From Rusavskia elegans (taxonomy: Eukaryota; Ascomycota; Lecanoromycetes; Teloschistales; Teloschistaceae): a stretch of 64,000 nucleotides of DNA. Where the stretch lies: the NCBI GenBank assembly GCA_011316305.1, contig SAUG01000012.1:682001-746000 (forward strand), given 5' to 3'. A program made the translations under genes and the position numbers. Of this stretch, positions 1 through 12,473 are shown in pieces; the stretch's first letter is position 1, and each line of letters opens with the position of its first letter. The notes below the pieces were generated by a model. That model was not told the DNA's origin, did no database searches, and saw only the letters and a program-made list of their open reading frames with translations.

Positions 1-3000
1 TAAAAGGAAATTATATTAGACTTTATTATTAAATTTCTAAAATTAAAAGATCTAATAATAAATATAAAATACGATTCGATATTTAATATAGTAGATAGAC
101 TTATAAAATATATTTATATAATTCTATTATAAAAAGATTTTATAGTAAAATAATTTAGATTTATAATTTTAAATTAATTAGATTTTACTTTTATTAATAA
201 TATAATTAATATTTAATATAAAGAAATTAAATACGATAAAAGAGATACCGTTTTATATTAATAATAGGATAAATTCGAACCGATTTAAATAACCGCTACT
301 ATATCTATTAGCAGAATTAGTTATTTAAAAAGTCGATATCTAGAAAAAAATCTATAGAAATATTTTAAAGATATAAAAATACTCGAATAATTACTAAAAT
401 AAAAAGCGAATAATAGTACTTTAGTTAAAAAAATAAAATAAAATATACTTTTTTATAAAGAATCTAAAAATAAAGACTTTAAATAAAAAATTTAACTATA
501 TTAAAATCGGACTATCTTTAATTAAAGAAATTAAAGAACTTTAGAATTTTAAATTCGATTTATCTAAAGATATTAAAATATATCTGGTATTTTATATATC
601 TCTTTTAGAACTAGCCGACCCCGGAACGCTAATATAATAGATATTTAATTTCGAAATATAGAAAGAAAATATCTTTATAGTCGAAAAAATTCTATAATAA
701 AAAGGTTAGAATTATTTAATTAAATAGAAAGATTATTCTATTTCGGAAAATATTTAAAAATCTAAAAAATATTTAGTAAACTACTAGAGAACTCTATAGC
801 AATTCTACTAATAATAGATATCGAAATAATTTAGAAAAAATTCGATAGATTATTTAATGTACTTTAGATTTATAAAAATAAACTAAATAAAAAACTATCG
901 AAAAAATCTAGAAATTTAAAAACTTTATATTCTTTAATACTAGATATTTCTATTATAATAACCTTTTTAGTACGTTTATCTAATAAATCTATTTTTTAGT
1001 AAAACTATATCTTTTATATAAAAGTAATATATATTTCTATCCGAGCTTTTTTTTTAAATTTTATAAACTTTTCGGATATTTTTATATAATTTTAACTTTT
1101 TATTTTTTAGATAATTCTATTCGAATTAAATTACCCGAAGATTATATTTCTATCTATAATATAGATATTTACTATATTTTCTAGATCGAATATAGATTTT
1201 ATATATCTTTTTATACTTTATTTAAATAGAATAAACTTATACTATAATATTACTAAAAAGTCTAATAAAGTCGGTAAATTTATAATAACGAATAGTACTA
1301 GATTTAAAACGATATTAGAATATAATATAAAAGAAAAAAAAGGAAAAATTTAAAATAGCGTAAAAAAAGTTAGTTTCGGGATAAAATTAAAAAAAAGAGA
1401 AAATAATATTATAATTCTAAGCTAAATACTATACTAAATCTAGTATTTAATAATAAAAACTTTAATATATATTAAATATTTAGAGGTTATTTAGTAATTA
1501 ACATTATTTAATATTACTAATTACTAATTACTATTAAACAATATTTAGTTATTTAATTATATTTAGTATACTAATAATACTAATTAACAAAGATTTTATT
1601 ATCTATATAGATTTTAAATTCGACGTTGTTATAATTCGTATTTAATTTATTAGTTATTACTATATACTACTCTAGTAAATAAACTAATTTATTTTTATAT
1701 TAATTTAAAATAATTATCTATTATACCTCCGTTTATAGATATACCAATAAGTCCAACCAACTCTTGGAAATACCAGAGCCCTTTCGGTAGCCCTATAACA
1801 TCTAGTAATAAAGGAAAAAAAAAAGTAGAAAAAGATCGAGATCCGATACGCTAGCGACGTTCTAGCGACTAGACGGCGAGTCTCGTCTCTAAACGTTCTA
1901 ATTATATCTCCAAGGCCTATATAACGCGTCCGGCGTTTTATAATAATTGAAAGATCCGAGAAAAAAATATATAATCTAGAATCTTTCTAATAAATAATAC
2001 TGTAAATAATAGCCGTTAAATTAACTAATATTAAATAAATTATATTACCGTTTTACATTATATTAATTATTTATTATAATTTAAAAAAATAATATATCTA
2101 AAGTAATAATCGTTTATAACAACTATAATATTCGATTATTTAATATAATTATTAATCGGATCGGATTAGATTTCTATTAGTTTCTATTATAAAATCTAAT
2201 TTAACTTTCGAATTTAATATTAGAAATCAATCCGAATCGTTTAATAGATCGAATCGAATCGAATCGTTAAAACTCGGATCGGATTTCCGAAATACCGACG
2301 GAAACCCGTATCGAAATAGTCAGTCTAAAAATCGTATAATTTATTTTTTAGAAATGAACCTATAAAATAAATAGATTTAGTAGATTTATAAAACGCTAGA
2401 TTCTACGTTATCTAATAGACGAAGATTTATTTTAATAAAATAATCGATTTAATTAAAAAAGTATAATCGAAAGAAAATTAATATAGATTTAACGTAAAAT
2501 ATATACTATTTCAAAAATATCTACTAGCGCCGGAAACCAAACTTTAAAAAATTTTAATTTGAAATTTATTTTAAATTAAATTTTAGATTCTTTTTCTAAA
2601 TTTAATAGATTTAGACGTATTTACGTCGATTATAAATATTTATAGCTGCTTTCGTTTAAAACTGCGTCGGTAAAATTTTAAAATCGAAATCGAAATCGCT
2701 GATAAATTTTCTAGAATTTAAAACAATAATTTATACTTATTTAAATAATTTTTTATTAATTTTAAATTTTTTTTTAAATATAACGTTAAACAGTCGTTAT
2801 TATATTTTATATAATCGATTTTTTTTATATAAAATAGTATGATTTATTATAGTTATAGTAGATTCTACAATTTTTATTTCTTTTATTATTTCTAGAACTT
2901 TTTCTTTTATATCGCTATTATATAAAATTTCATTCTATTAATTTAAATCTATAGTAGTTATTATTAGACTATTTTTTAATTAAATACTATTTTCTATAAA

Positions 3001-3284
3001 ACTTTTAAAATAATATCTAGTATTATTATACGGTTTTATATAATAGTATTTTTCGAAATTCGTTTTTATAATTTATTATTAAAGTCGATAACGATTTTAT
3101 TAAATTTATTAAAAATATTATAGATATTAATATCGAATAAAAATTTATTTTATATAATTTATTTAAATATTTATTTAAATATTATATATCTCGTTAATTT
3201 TGATTTTGGTTTTGATATCCGGTAAACCAACGGTAGACTGGCCGTTTTATCGGGTTTCGAATTCAAAATCGTATTCCGGATTCG
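1..3284. repeat. RIP-mutated repeat DNA, left flank of LTR element 1
   Basis: Very AT-rich sequence in which CA and TG dinucleotides are nearly missing while TA is everywhere and CG is kept, as expected after repeat-induced point mutation (CpA to TpA). No open frame of useful length survives on either strand. A pentanucleotide run (GAATC-type) at about 2,248-2,266 and an arm at about 2,260-2,327 match, inverted, the sequence near 7,701-7,772. Less mutated patches with CA/TG remain at about 1,735-1,800 and 3,205-3,284, probably junctions between repeat units. I could not name the original element. Confidence 0.85.
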
Positions 3285-3693
3285 TGTAACGTCCCTGTGT
3301 ATCAGAGGGCGTTGCGCTCGAGCCTAGCTACAGCTATAGACGTAGTCCGAGCTACTAAATAGTAAGGGAGTTCTAGCGTAGATTATTATAATTAATTTTA
3401 TATAGCCGCAGAGATATAGTTATAATATTATAAGGTATCTTCGTTATAAAGTAATTAAAAAGAAAATAGTAGAGACGTATTTAATAATTATATTAACGAC
3501 TAATAAAAGAAACTATCTATAAAAGTAATAAATAATATATATAGTAAAAATAGCCGTAAAGGCCGACAGATAGCTATCTGCTAAAAGTCCTATTAAAAAA
3601 AGTAGCTATAGCGGCTATAGGCGGCTATAGATAATTAGATTCGTTTATCTAACTAATTTTCTAGGGAACCTCTATAGAATTGTAGATATAATA
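3285..3693 (-). repeat. LTR of element 1 (3' copy in coding orientation)
   Basis: 409-bp terminal repeat starting with TGTAACGTCCCTGTGTATCA and ending in a mutated form of GGACGTAACA. It aligns along its length with the copies at 6,194, 40,630, 44,188 and 63,773. This copy retains more CA/TG at its left end than the others. Confidence 0.85.
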
Positions 3694-3959
3694 TAGTCTC
3701 TTCTATATCGCTTTTTACCTAGCGTATAATCTATCTACGAGGTATAAAAAGGTCTTTCTCCCCTTTTCTTTTTCTTCTATTAATACCTCTGTTATATATT
3801 TTTAAAAAGGAAACCGATTAAAGTTATTTTATTATATCTAGTTAAAAGGAGTTATAATATCTTTTCTTTATTTTCTATATACCCGTAATCCTTTAAAAAA
3901 ATATAAGGTCGAGGTTAGTAGTAATATCTATAGTAAATATACTCGGGTTTAGAAGTCGT

Positions 3960-4640
3960 ATAATTTTCTAATATCTAATACTATCTATATATTATTTCTT
4001 TTATTTTTTTATTTCTACTAACTACCGTAGGGAAGCGTTTTAAAAATAAAAAAAATAAACTTTATTTTAATATTACGGGTATTTTTAATAAATATTCCGA
4101 AGTTTACTATTATATCGAGTTCTTTTTTAATTCCGAAAAAGAAATTTATAATAAATATTTAGTTTAGAAATCGGATTTCTACCGACTTTTTAGTAAATAA
4201 AAGGATTTTATTACCTGTTATCGCGCTTTAGATAAATATAAAAGTAATTTTATCGTTTAAAAATAACGCGTACTTTTTAGGTTTAATAAATTTAATAATC
4301 TGGTTATATTTTATTCCTCTATTAGTTTTACGCTAGCCGTATAAAAGGCGTCTATTAAACTAATACCTAGATTTAGTTCGGATAATCTAGATCGATTTTT
4401 AAGAAATTTTAACTTTTTTTAATCTATAGAAAATATAGGATTCTAAAGAAAATTTAGTAAAAGATTCTTTCGCTACTATTTTTATATATTCCGGATTATA
4501 TATCTATATTATAAATTATTTCCGGTTTTTCCGATAGTTCTACTAAATTTTATTTTTTAGTAACTATTTCGTCCTATAACGATAAAGACGGATACTAATC
4601 GAATTTTTTATTTCTAGGTTAAATATTAAGTACTAGGTCC
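3960..4640 (+). pseudogene. possible decayed antisense reading frame inside element 1
   Basis: Opposite to gag, one plus-strand frame reads through for roughly 200 codons if TAA/TAG are taken as mutated CAA/CAG/TGG. The peptide has a mixed, protein-like composition with runs such as NSEKEIYNKYLV. I do not recognise a family. RIP removes TGA stops and makes all frames rich in TAA/TAG, so apparent read-through is weak evidence. It could be a non-coding spacer. Confidence 0.25.
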
Positions 4641-5399
4641 GGCGTTCCTTTATTCTAGTCTATTTAATTTAGTTTATAGTATTCGATTTTATCTATAGCT
4701 TTAACTATACTCTAGTATATTTTTCTAATATAGTTTATCTAAAGTTATTAGATTATTTCTCTATTTTTATTATATTTTCTAGTAAATTACTAAAGGAAGT
4801 AATAGTATTTCTTTTAAATCTTTATTTTCTAAACTTTTCTGCTTTTTTTAAATTTAGTATCTAAGTCTTTAATATCCGTATAGTTTATTATTAAAATTTC
4901 GTCTATTTCTTTATATAAGAGATTCTTATAGGCTAGGAAATATATTATTTATAGTTTTATTTTTTTACCGATAGTACTTTTTTCTATTAGTTTTTCTAAA
5001 ATCGATTCTTTCTATTCGTTTTTTAAAATAATATAACTTCTCTAACTTTCGATTATAATAAAGTTTATTAATTTAATTAATCCGTACTTTATTTTAACTT
5101 TAATATTAAGGATTCTATTATCTTTTATTATTTATCTATAGAGGTATCTTTTAATTTTATTATAGAATCCTTTAGTAACTTTATTATCTTCCTCTTTATT
5201 TATAAAAGCTATTATTTATTAACTTCCGATTTTAATTTTAAGCGCTACTATAAAAGGTTTTTCGGTTTTATATAATTTAAAATCGAATACTAGTTTCATT
5301 TTTTACGCTTTCCTTCATTTTTTAGAGTATTATCCTGTCCCCTTTTTATCTAATAGATAGATAGGATAATTATTATTATAATAGGCTAACTAGCTTTCT

Positions 5400-6110
5400 A
5401 CTATATATTTATCGGGTACTTTTTCTACTATTTTAATTACTTCTTTAATTAGATAATTCTTTTTAAAATATCCTATTTTTTTATATAAATAATAAACTTT
5501 AGTTTATAATTCTTTGGTTTTGGTAGTATTAAATTCTATTAGGTCTCTTTTAGACTTTCTTTTAATAGATTCTATTTTACTAAGCGCCTATTTATCTAAA
5601 TATATTTTATACTATCTAGTATTAATTCTTATTATAAATTTAGTAAAATCTATTAATAAATCTGGTTTTTCGATCGCTACTATAGTTTTTTTAACTTTTA
5701 TCTAGAATCTTTTATAGAAGTAAACTTTTAGAACTAAATCTTCCTAGTCTATCTTATAAACTAACGTTCTAAACTAAATAGCGTAGGTAGCTACCGACTT
5801 CTACTACTTTAGAACTATTAGTTTCCTATCTATTACTCTATCCTTATTATTATTTCTAAAGGCTTTTTTTATAGCTATAATAAGATTACCGAAGATATAA
5901 AAGATCTATAATATCTTATCTTTTCTTTATTTTTTAAAGTTATCGAAGTAATCTTCTATTCGAGGCTATATCTAATTAAAGGTAGCCCTTTCTAGATATA
6001 ATATTATAAATAGAACCTTAACTACTTTATTCGGAAACTGGTTTATATATAATACGAAGTAGATACTTATTTAAATAATCTATAGTTTTAAAGATTCTTT
6101 ATTTTCTTTA
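5400..6110 (-). pseudogene. gag: decayed gag polyprotein of element 1
   Basis: Minus-strand translation shows the retrotransposon Gag core, including a segment resembling the conserved AxxFxxxxYKID region (around 5,760-5,830). A former CCHC zinc knuckle lies near 5,480-5,430: YYLYKKIGYFKKNY, where cysteines have become tyrosine and histidine has become tyrosine, exactly what C-to-T changes produce. Several in-frame TAG/TAA stand where Gln or Trp would be expected. The coding region begins roughly 80-140 nt inside the 5' LTR. It is not functional. Confidence 0.65.
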
Positions 6111-6193
6111 TAGATATTTAGTATTACTATTTTAATAGTATCGCTTTAATCTATAGGTTAGGATAATAAAACTAATATAGTAAGTTATTAAAA

Positions 6194-6602
6194 TATAACG
6201 TCCCTATATATTAGAAGGTATTATATTTAAATCTAGCTATAACTATAGATATAGTCCGAGCTATTAAATAGTAAAGGAATTTTAACGTAGATTATTATAA
6301 TTAATCCTATATAGCCGTAGAAATACGGTTACGATATTATAAAGTATCTTTATTATAAAATAATTAAAAAGAAAATAGTCGAGATATATTTAATAATTAT
6401 ATTAACGACTAATAAAAGAAGCTATCTATAGAAATAATAAGCGATATATATAGTAAAATTAGCTATAAAGGCCGATAAATAGCCGTCCGCTAAAAGTTCT
6501 ATTAGGAAAAGCGGCTATAGCGGCTATAGACGGCTATAGATAATTAGGCTCGCTTGTTTAACTAATCTTCCAGAGAATTTCTATAGAGTCGTGGACGTAA
6601 TA
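6194..6602 (-). repeat. LTR of element 1 (5' copy in coding orientation)
   Basis: 409-bp copy, more heavily C-to-T/G-to-A mutated than its partner at 3,285: the terminal TG has become TA and the terminal CA has become TA. It lies directly upstream of the decayed gag on the minus strand. Confidence 0.85.
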
Positions 6603-9430
6603 GTTCGAGTATCTAATCGTATTAGAAAGGAAATTAACTTTAACTAGTAATTTAGCCGCGTTACCTACGTTTATCGCGAAGTCGGATCGCTACTTTGATT
6701 CGAATTAGCCAGCCTAACCAACGGTTAGATAAATAAATTAAACGTTATTATATCAATATCGAATATACGATGGTAAAATTTATATTCTAATTTAACTAAT
6801 GTAAATATCGGATTTATAGAATATTAATTTAAATTCATTTAATAATATAACGTATTACGTATTTTTCTATCGTCAATTTTAGAGAGAATTTTTATAGATA
6901 AATATACCTCGCAGTTATCGCTTTTTTTTTTCTATTTTTACTAGTAATATAAATTTTTTAATATCTAAAATCTTTTACGTACGTAAATAGTTCTATAAAA
7001 TTATATTATAGTTAAAGTAGATAGTAGTATCTTTTTATATCTATAATAATTATATCTATTTCCGCGAACGTTATTTATTTCGTTATAGTTAGATAAATTT
7101 ATATCGACTATAATAAAAATCTTTTTTTTACTATTTTTAAAACGCGCTATCCGATCTTTTTGTTTTCTTTTATTTTAATCGATTAAATATAACTTCTAGC
7201 CGTAGTAACTAGTATACTTTTTAGCTATTTTTTAAAAACTATATAGATTAATAAATATTTTAATAATTTAACGGAATATTTAGATACCGATTATATAATA
7301 GATATAGCCGAAGCGAAAACTATAGATAGATATTTCGCAATATAGTAGATAGCTATAGAGGAAATATTAGATATATCTAATTATTTATAACGTCGAAAAA
7401 AAATTAGTAGACCGAAGACTGCGAGTGACGATATTATATTTATATAGTAGAAGATTCGTAATAGCGAATAAAAGAAATAGTTTAAATAAAAGTAATTAAC
7501 TACGCTGTAAATTTTATTTGACGAATATATTTATAGCTATAAAAACTTCTTTATACGTAAATATAACAATCGTTATCGTATTAAACGTTGACAATATATA
7601 AATATATATATCTATATATAAAAATTTAATATAAATTTATATAAAAGTTTTCTAAAAAGAAAATATTATATATAGAATTTTTTTTTATTAATAGTATTTA
7701 GACTGGCTATTTCGATACGGATTTCTATTAATATTTCGGAAATTCGATCTGATTTTTAGCGAATCGATTTAATCCGATCTAAATTTTTAATAATTTAGAT
7801 AATCCGATCCGATTCGATTATAATTCGATTCGATTTATTAAAAAAAGATAATATATTATATATTAATATATTTATTTAATAATTTGGATAATATATTATA
7901 ATAATATATTTTATTTATTTAGAATATTTATAATTAACGTAGAAAAAAAAATTAAACAATTTATATTAGTTATAGAATTAACGGTACTTTTGAATCGAAT
8001 CGGATTATAAATTAAAACCGAAAATCTATCGGTTTAATATTTAAAAAAGTCGAAATCGATTCGAATAGAATCGATTTTACTAATCCAAATTCGAAATCCG
8101 ATTCGACGGCCAATCTAATATTATCTATTTTTTAAATCGTATCACGTTATCTAATATTACGTTTTTTTTATTAATTTAAATTTTATTTAAATTCTAAAAC
8201 TATTTCGAAATATTTTTTTAAAACGTTCGAAATATAAAATTTTTTTTTAATCGTTTCTATCATCTATATATTTTTCAATAAAAGAATTTATCTAATATCA
8301 ATTTTATTTTCGAAGATAAAATATTATAAATTTTTTTTTTCAATTATAAAATATATTATAAAATATATATCTAATTATATAACCGATTTATTTAGTATAT
8401 TATAATCGCTTTAATATTTACGGAATATATATATATTAATATCGTAAATTAATCTAATTAGTATTATAATATATTATAGATATTTAAAAAAAAAAATCTA
8501 ATTTTATAGAAAAATAAATAGTCTAAAAATTATTTAAAAGCTTTAATATTTTAAGTAAATATTTAATTTTATTAATTATTCTACAAATATAGATTATAAT
8601 CTATAATTTATTATTAAATAAAAATAGATTTGTTTCAATTATTAGTAGATTTCGAAACGGATTAAATCGAATCGAATTCTAGAATTTCTAATTCGATCCG
8701 AAACGGATTAGAATATTTCCGAACTAGATTATCAACGGATTACAATATAAACGAATTTAAATTCTCGCGGGTTTATTTTATTTAAAAGACGAACTAATTA
8801 ATTCCTATATTAATATAAATATTAAATTAACGTAATCGAATTTTTTTAATATTTTAATAAATAAAGAAGCTAAAATTCAAAAATACGCTAATTTAGCGCC
8901 TATATTTAGTTAATAGAAATTAATTTTAAAAACTATTATCTTTAGTAAATTTCCATCCGACTTTAATCTATTTTAATTCGGATTCGATTAAAATTTATAT
9001 AATTCGATCCGAATTCGTTCGGATCGGATTAGAATCGAAAATTTCTATATTTCGTTCCGAAAAATAATTATTAAAATAGTATTTAGTATTAACTAATAAA
9101 ATAAATAAAATTGTCAAAACGTCCAATTTAAATCGATATAAATAATAAAATTTTCTTTTATTTAAAATATTTAATTAATAAAACTAATAAACAAATTCGT
9201 TTTTAATATATTTATTTGTTAAAACTACTAAATAATCGGTAATATTAATACTAAAACTATTTTATATATATTTGTCTATCGAGACGTAATAGAAAATCTA
9301 ATATTATACTAAATACTATCGCGTTTCTAGAAATACGCTGCCTGTATTTATAATATTAAAATTCCATAATAAAATTCTATAAAGCTAGACTATTCGATAT
9401 AACTGATTATAATTACCATATATTTAAAGG
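6603..9430. repeat. RIP-mutated repeat DNA between LTR element 1 and gene island
   Basis: AT-rich, CpA/TpG-depleted sequence without usable frames. It holds an arm (about 7,701-7,772) that is the inverse of 2,260-2,327, and several degenerate CGGAT/ATTCG-type pentanucleotide stretches (about 7,795-7,840, 8,650-8,720, 8,980-9,060). A less mutated patch lies at about 6,655-6,720 beside the LTR. The block ends abruptly near 9,430, where normal base composition begins. Confidence 0.8.
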
Positions 9431-10446
9431 ATAGAGGCAACGGAGTACGCCGATTGGTTAAATCTTGTTTAATAAGCGTGGAGTTTTATAGTAATCCCCA
9501 GGGATTGTTTTAGCGCTCTCTATGGAGTGCTTTAGTGATAATGTGGAGTGCGCGAATCATGACCCAACAACATGACGAGAATGGTTTCCCTTTCTAGATG
9601 CGTGCATCTATGAATTCACGCTAATGTCATCAGCTGGACCCATTCCACGGAGGGCAGGTGGATCTATTTTACCTGCATACAAGTGATGAGTGCTCCAGCA
9701 AATGGTATCCGGGTCCAGCTAGGTGGATTTTTCCTGAGGGCAGGGAATGGGAAGTAGATGTTCCAATAAGCTGGCATTCTCCACGCCATGGGAATTTGTT
9801 GGTGAGCGTCAAGTACAATACCGAACGTCACCGTCATAGCATCCCTGATCCTATCGGAGTATGACCTCGGTCAATAACTAAAGAGGTGATTTGTAAAACC
9901 TTTTGCCTTCCATAGGCAGGGCATAAAACGACAAAGTATAGCGATGTTGAGACCACGAGAGATTTTGGCCTGGCTGGCATGGCAGTGACGTGGACTAGAG
10001 TATGGGACACTCCTGTCGAGGTTGCAGACCGATGAGTCTATCTGCAATCTTTCGCATTTGGTGAGTGGATATTGGGAAATGATAGGTTAAGTTCGACAAG
10101 CATCTAACTGCCTATCTTACTAGACTAACGAATCATAATACTTTCTACTAACAAAGTTTCCCTATTACTTATCTGGCTGCAGGTTGACGAAGCACGTGGA
10201 CGGACTATTTGCTGATATCCAAGGACATAAATCTCGACCTCCCAATTTCAGATTGACAGACCTTGATTGAATCTGAATAAGTTTTTCTGAATACTCAAAA
10301 TTGGCGGACCGAATTTTTCCCGAGCTTCCAGTAGGGTCTTAAAACTCCAACCTTCCTGAGCATTCGATAACGATCATTAGACTAGGATCCTATTCTACTC
10401 GAACGGCCTATTGGTTGCAAGTTCTACCCCTGACTAAGTTACATAT
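9431..10446. other. intergenic, no supported gene
   Basis: Normal-composition DNA between the RIP border and the first gene. Short open frames occur (for example plus strand 9,658-9,864), but none shows a recognisable domain, splice continuation or coding-like composition. No RNA gene was seen. Confidence 0.6.
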
Positions 10447-10911
10447 ATGCCGTCTAGAAAATCAAAGTCGGATCGAAGATGGTCCATACACCCGACCCTG
10501 CACGACGATGTATCACAGCTGTTAGAAGTAAACGATCTATACTTCGACTTCCATGAAAATGACGACACCAAAAATTGCATCAAGACGTACGACACTAACA
10601 TTATGGGTCGTTTCATATGCCGTAATCGCGCATGTGGTTCTAATGGATGGTCGAGCAAGAGGATCGCTATCACCATACGGATGTACCCCGGAGCACAATA
10701 CAATGCAAGGGTATATAACCAACGTTGTCAAGGATGCAATGGACTCGGTGAACCGCGTTTAGATGATTCATATGCAGAAAGAGTGGCTTATCGTCTCAAA
10801 AAGTGGTGTGGAATAGAGATGGATAGGCCAAGTCACTCAGGTCAAAGTAAAGGTCCTCATCAAAGAGATCTGTGTGAGGGATGCAAGGATGGTCACTGCA
10901 CTCTACTGTGA
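10447..10911 (+). CDS. 3CxxC-type zinc-finger domain protein
   Basis: A single-exon 154-aa protein. Residues about 50-151 match the 3CxxC zinc-binding domain (zf-3CxxC) in layout: a first cysteine pair (FICRNRACGS), a tryptophan and basic beta stretch (WSSKRIAITIR), RVYNQRCQGC as the second pair, then a Tyr-Ala-Glu-Arg-Val helix and a closing LCEGCKDGHC with two further pairs. The first pair is spaced Cx4C rather than CxxC. In fungi such proteins are small, mostly uncharacterised and presumed to bind zinc; in animals the domain occurs in receptor-transporting proteins. The start is the first ATG of the frame. It is the gene nearest the left RIP block, about 1 kb away. Family call is firm, function unknown. 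Confidence 0.85.
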   Translation: MPSRKSKSDRRWSIHPTLHDDVSQLLEVNDLYFDFHENDDTKNCIKTYDTNIMGRFICRNRACGSNGWSSKRIAITIRMYPGAQYNARVYNQRCQGCNGLGEPRLDDSYAERVAYRLKKWCGIEMDRPSHSGQSKGPHQRDLCEGCKDGHCTLL

Positions 10912-11719
10912 CCGGGATAGCTTGAATGATTAGGCAAGTAAACTATTCGCGTCAATTAGCGGATTGGATATCTAACAGCTAATCAGTGCCTACATAATAG
11001 CCTCTTGCCAGTACCTGTCCATCGTTTTAATCCGTGCGCATGCGCTGGAGCGAGAGCAATTTTCCTACGCCGTCCAGGTCGTCGCCTACGAGGTATAAAA
11101 CACTCATCAACGGTCGTCAGATTCGCCTTCGATCCAAACATTGCAGGTCACAGAACCGTCGTCGACACCATACAGTCAGCAAGGCAAACCATTCAATAAG
11201 TCACTGGAGTCTATAGACCAATAACGGAAGCGGGCGTCAGTTGAGGAAGATCAATATCCGCAAAGTGGGCTTCTAGCCCAAGCGCTTCAATCCCCTTTAT
11301 CGCAAAGGTCGCATTTGGAAGGTTGCCAGGACCGTAGTAAGACAGAAGTCAACAGAAGTCAAAGCCTTCTGAGTTCTGCCAAAACGTGCTTTTCAGACTT
11401 GTGCGCTTGTATTCTTAGCTTCTCTTCTCGTAAGCACGGGAACATGGCGCTGCAAGTTTACTGTCGTGATACAATAACTCTCTCCGGCCTCTTTTTGTGC
11501 CTATTGGCATTTTCTAGCTTGCAGTCGATCAGAGGTTCCCTCTCATTGTAAATCCTCTCGCGTTCAAACTGAGGCGCATTGCTGCTGAGGACCGGGGGTG
11601 TCATTTGTACGGTCCCTTCCTGGATCATGGGGTGTCCAATGCTTGGAGGGCTTGGGTCTTAGAGCAACTGATCGCGTCTTGCAATCAGTACAGCAATTCT
11701 GCTGGTCAAGTTACTTAGC
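10912..11719. other. intergenic, no supported gene
   Basis: I saw only short frames on both strands without domains, splice partners or consistent coding character. Nothing else stood out. Confidence 0.5.
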
Positions 11720-12085
11720 CTAAGATCTCCGCCGTTCCTCCTCTTTGTCCTCCTGTTTGTCGTCCTCTCTTTCTTGGACTTGCCCATCGGCTTCACCTTC
11801 CTCAGTATCATCATCCCCTGGCCCTGTCAAGTACCAGGGGAATTCCGAAGCGACACGACGAGCTCCATACAGTCGGGCGGCGCCTCCCCCATGATCACTG
11901 TTCTTTGATGAAGGCTTTGAAATTGATCCAGGAATTTCTGGTGAGTAATGAGTATTCTTATAGACGATTTCTGAAGTACTAGATGCTGTCTGCCTCCAGT
12001 GCGCTATCCTGGGGATACTCGAATGATGGCTCGAGAGGTGTGAAGCCCATGAGGGAGAAGGAAACGAACGAGCTTGATACTAAAA
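11720..12085 (-). CDS. possible terminal exon, serine-rich and acidic, unknown
   Basis: A minus-strand frame of about 120 codons is open from about 12,085 to a TAG at 11,720-11,722. It has no usable ATG, so it would have to be a last exon or a gene remnant. The peptide is Ser/Pro-rich at first, contains LYGARRVASEFPWYLTGP, and ends in a strongly acidic and basic Glu/Asp/Lys/Arg tail. A neighbouring minus frame (12,227-11,979) carries a hydrophobic stretch that could be a membrane segment of an upstream exon, but I found no convincing splice joining the two. It may equally be a decayed gene close to the repeat border. Confidence 0.3.
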
Positions 12086-12403
12086 ATTCTGCCGCAATCA
12101 CGAACCAAGCAGTGACGAACCAGGTTTCATCACAATGGAATAAATTGTTGTTTGAGTAGAACGTGATGAATCCTGAATCCACCGTGACGCTGTTGACATT
12201 AAGTTTCTGGGTTCGGGATATCAACAAAGAGAATGGCTGACGTTCGCAGGAGGGGCGTTCAAAATTTGCAACATATCGCTGATGTGGTAAATAATGTTTG
12301 ATACTTGCTGGCTAGTGCTAGTGACTAAGATATATGTAGGCAATAGCAACGAGCGGCGAGGAGAAAACTCCGGACACTAAGCCTATCATCTCATACATGG
12401 GTA

Positions 12404-12466
12404 GGGCATCCGAACTGGCTGGCAGTCGAAATATCGGATGCCCGTGTCGCCAAGTCGAAGGGATGG
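12404..12466. repeat. hairpin repeat copy 1
   Basis: Perfect 10-bp inverted repeat GGGCATCCGA / TCGGATGCCC (12,404-12,413 and 12,434-12,443) enclosing GGCTGGCAGTCG. The segment 12,417-12,466 recurs at 31,541-31,589 with about four-fifths identity. It lies just downstream of the stop codon of the coiled-coil gene. Confidence 0.6.
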
Positions 12467-12473
12467 CCGCCGG

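Larger units (their letters stand above)
3285..6602 (-). mobile_element. LTR retrotransposon 1 (Gypsy-like, gag only, RIP-mutated)
   Basis: The element is bounded by two direct LTRs, 3,285-3,693 and 6,194-6,602, with ends TGTAACGTCC and its mutated inverse. The flanks ATTCG (3,280-3,284) and GTTCG (6,603-6,607) fit a 5-bp target duplication with one RIP-type transition. Read on the minus strand, the 5' LTR is the right one, followed by a decayed gag (about 6,110-5,400). A purine-rich tract lies against the left (3') LTR and resembles the one in element 2. The interior is about 2.5 kb and I found no reverse transcriptase or integrase motif in it, so it appears non-autonomous. Stops are TAA or TAG, consistent with mutated Gln or Trp codons. 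Confidence 0.8.

Noticed and set aside
5514..5705. 63-codon frame in element 1
   Set aside because: A hydrophobic Leu/Ile/Tyr-rich frame antisense to the decayed gag; an effect of AT-rich mutated sequence.
1..9430. Mitochondrial DNA or centromere instead of RIP-mutated repeats
   Set aside because: The specific loss of CpA/TpG with CpG kept, and LTR elements with C-to-T decayed gag and pol, are explained by RIP; no mitochondrial genes seen.
9658..9864. 68-codon plus-strand frame
   Set aside because: No domain, no splice partner and overlapping nothing conserved; it looks like a chance frame in intergenic DNA.
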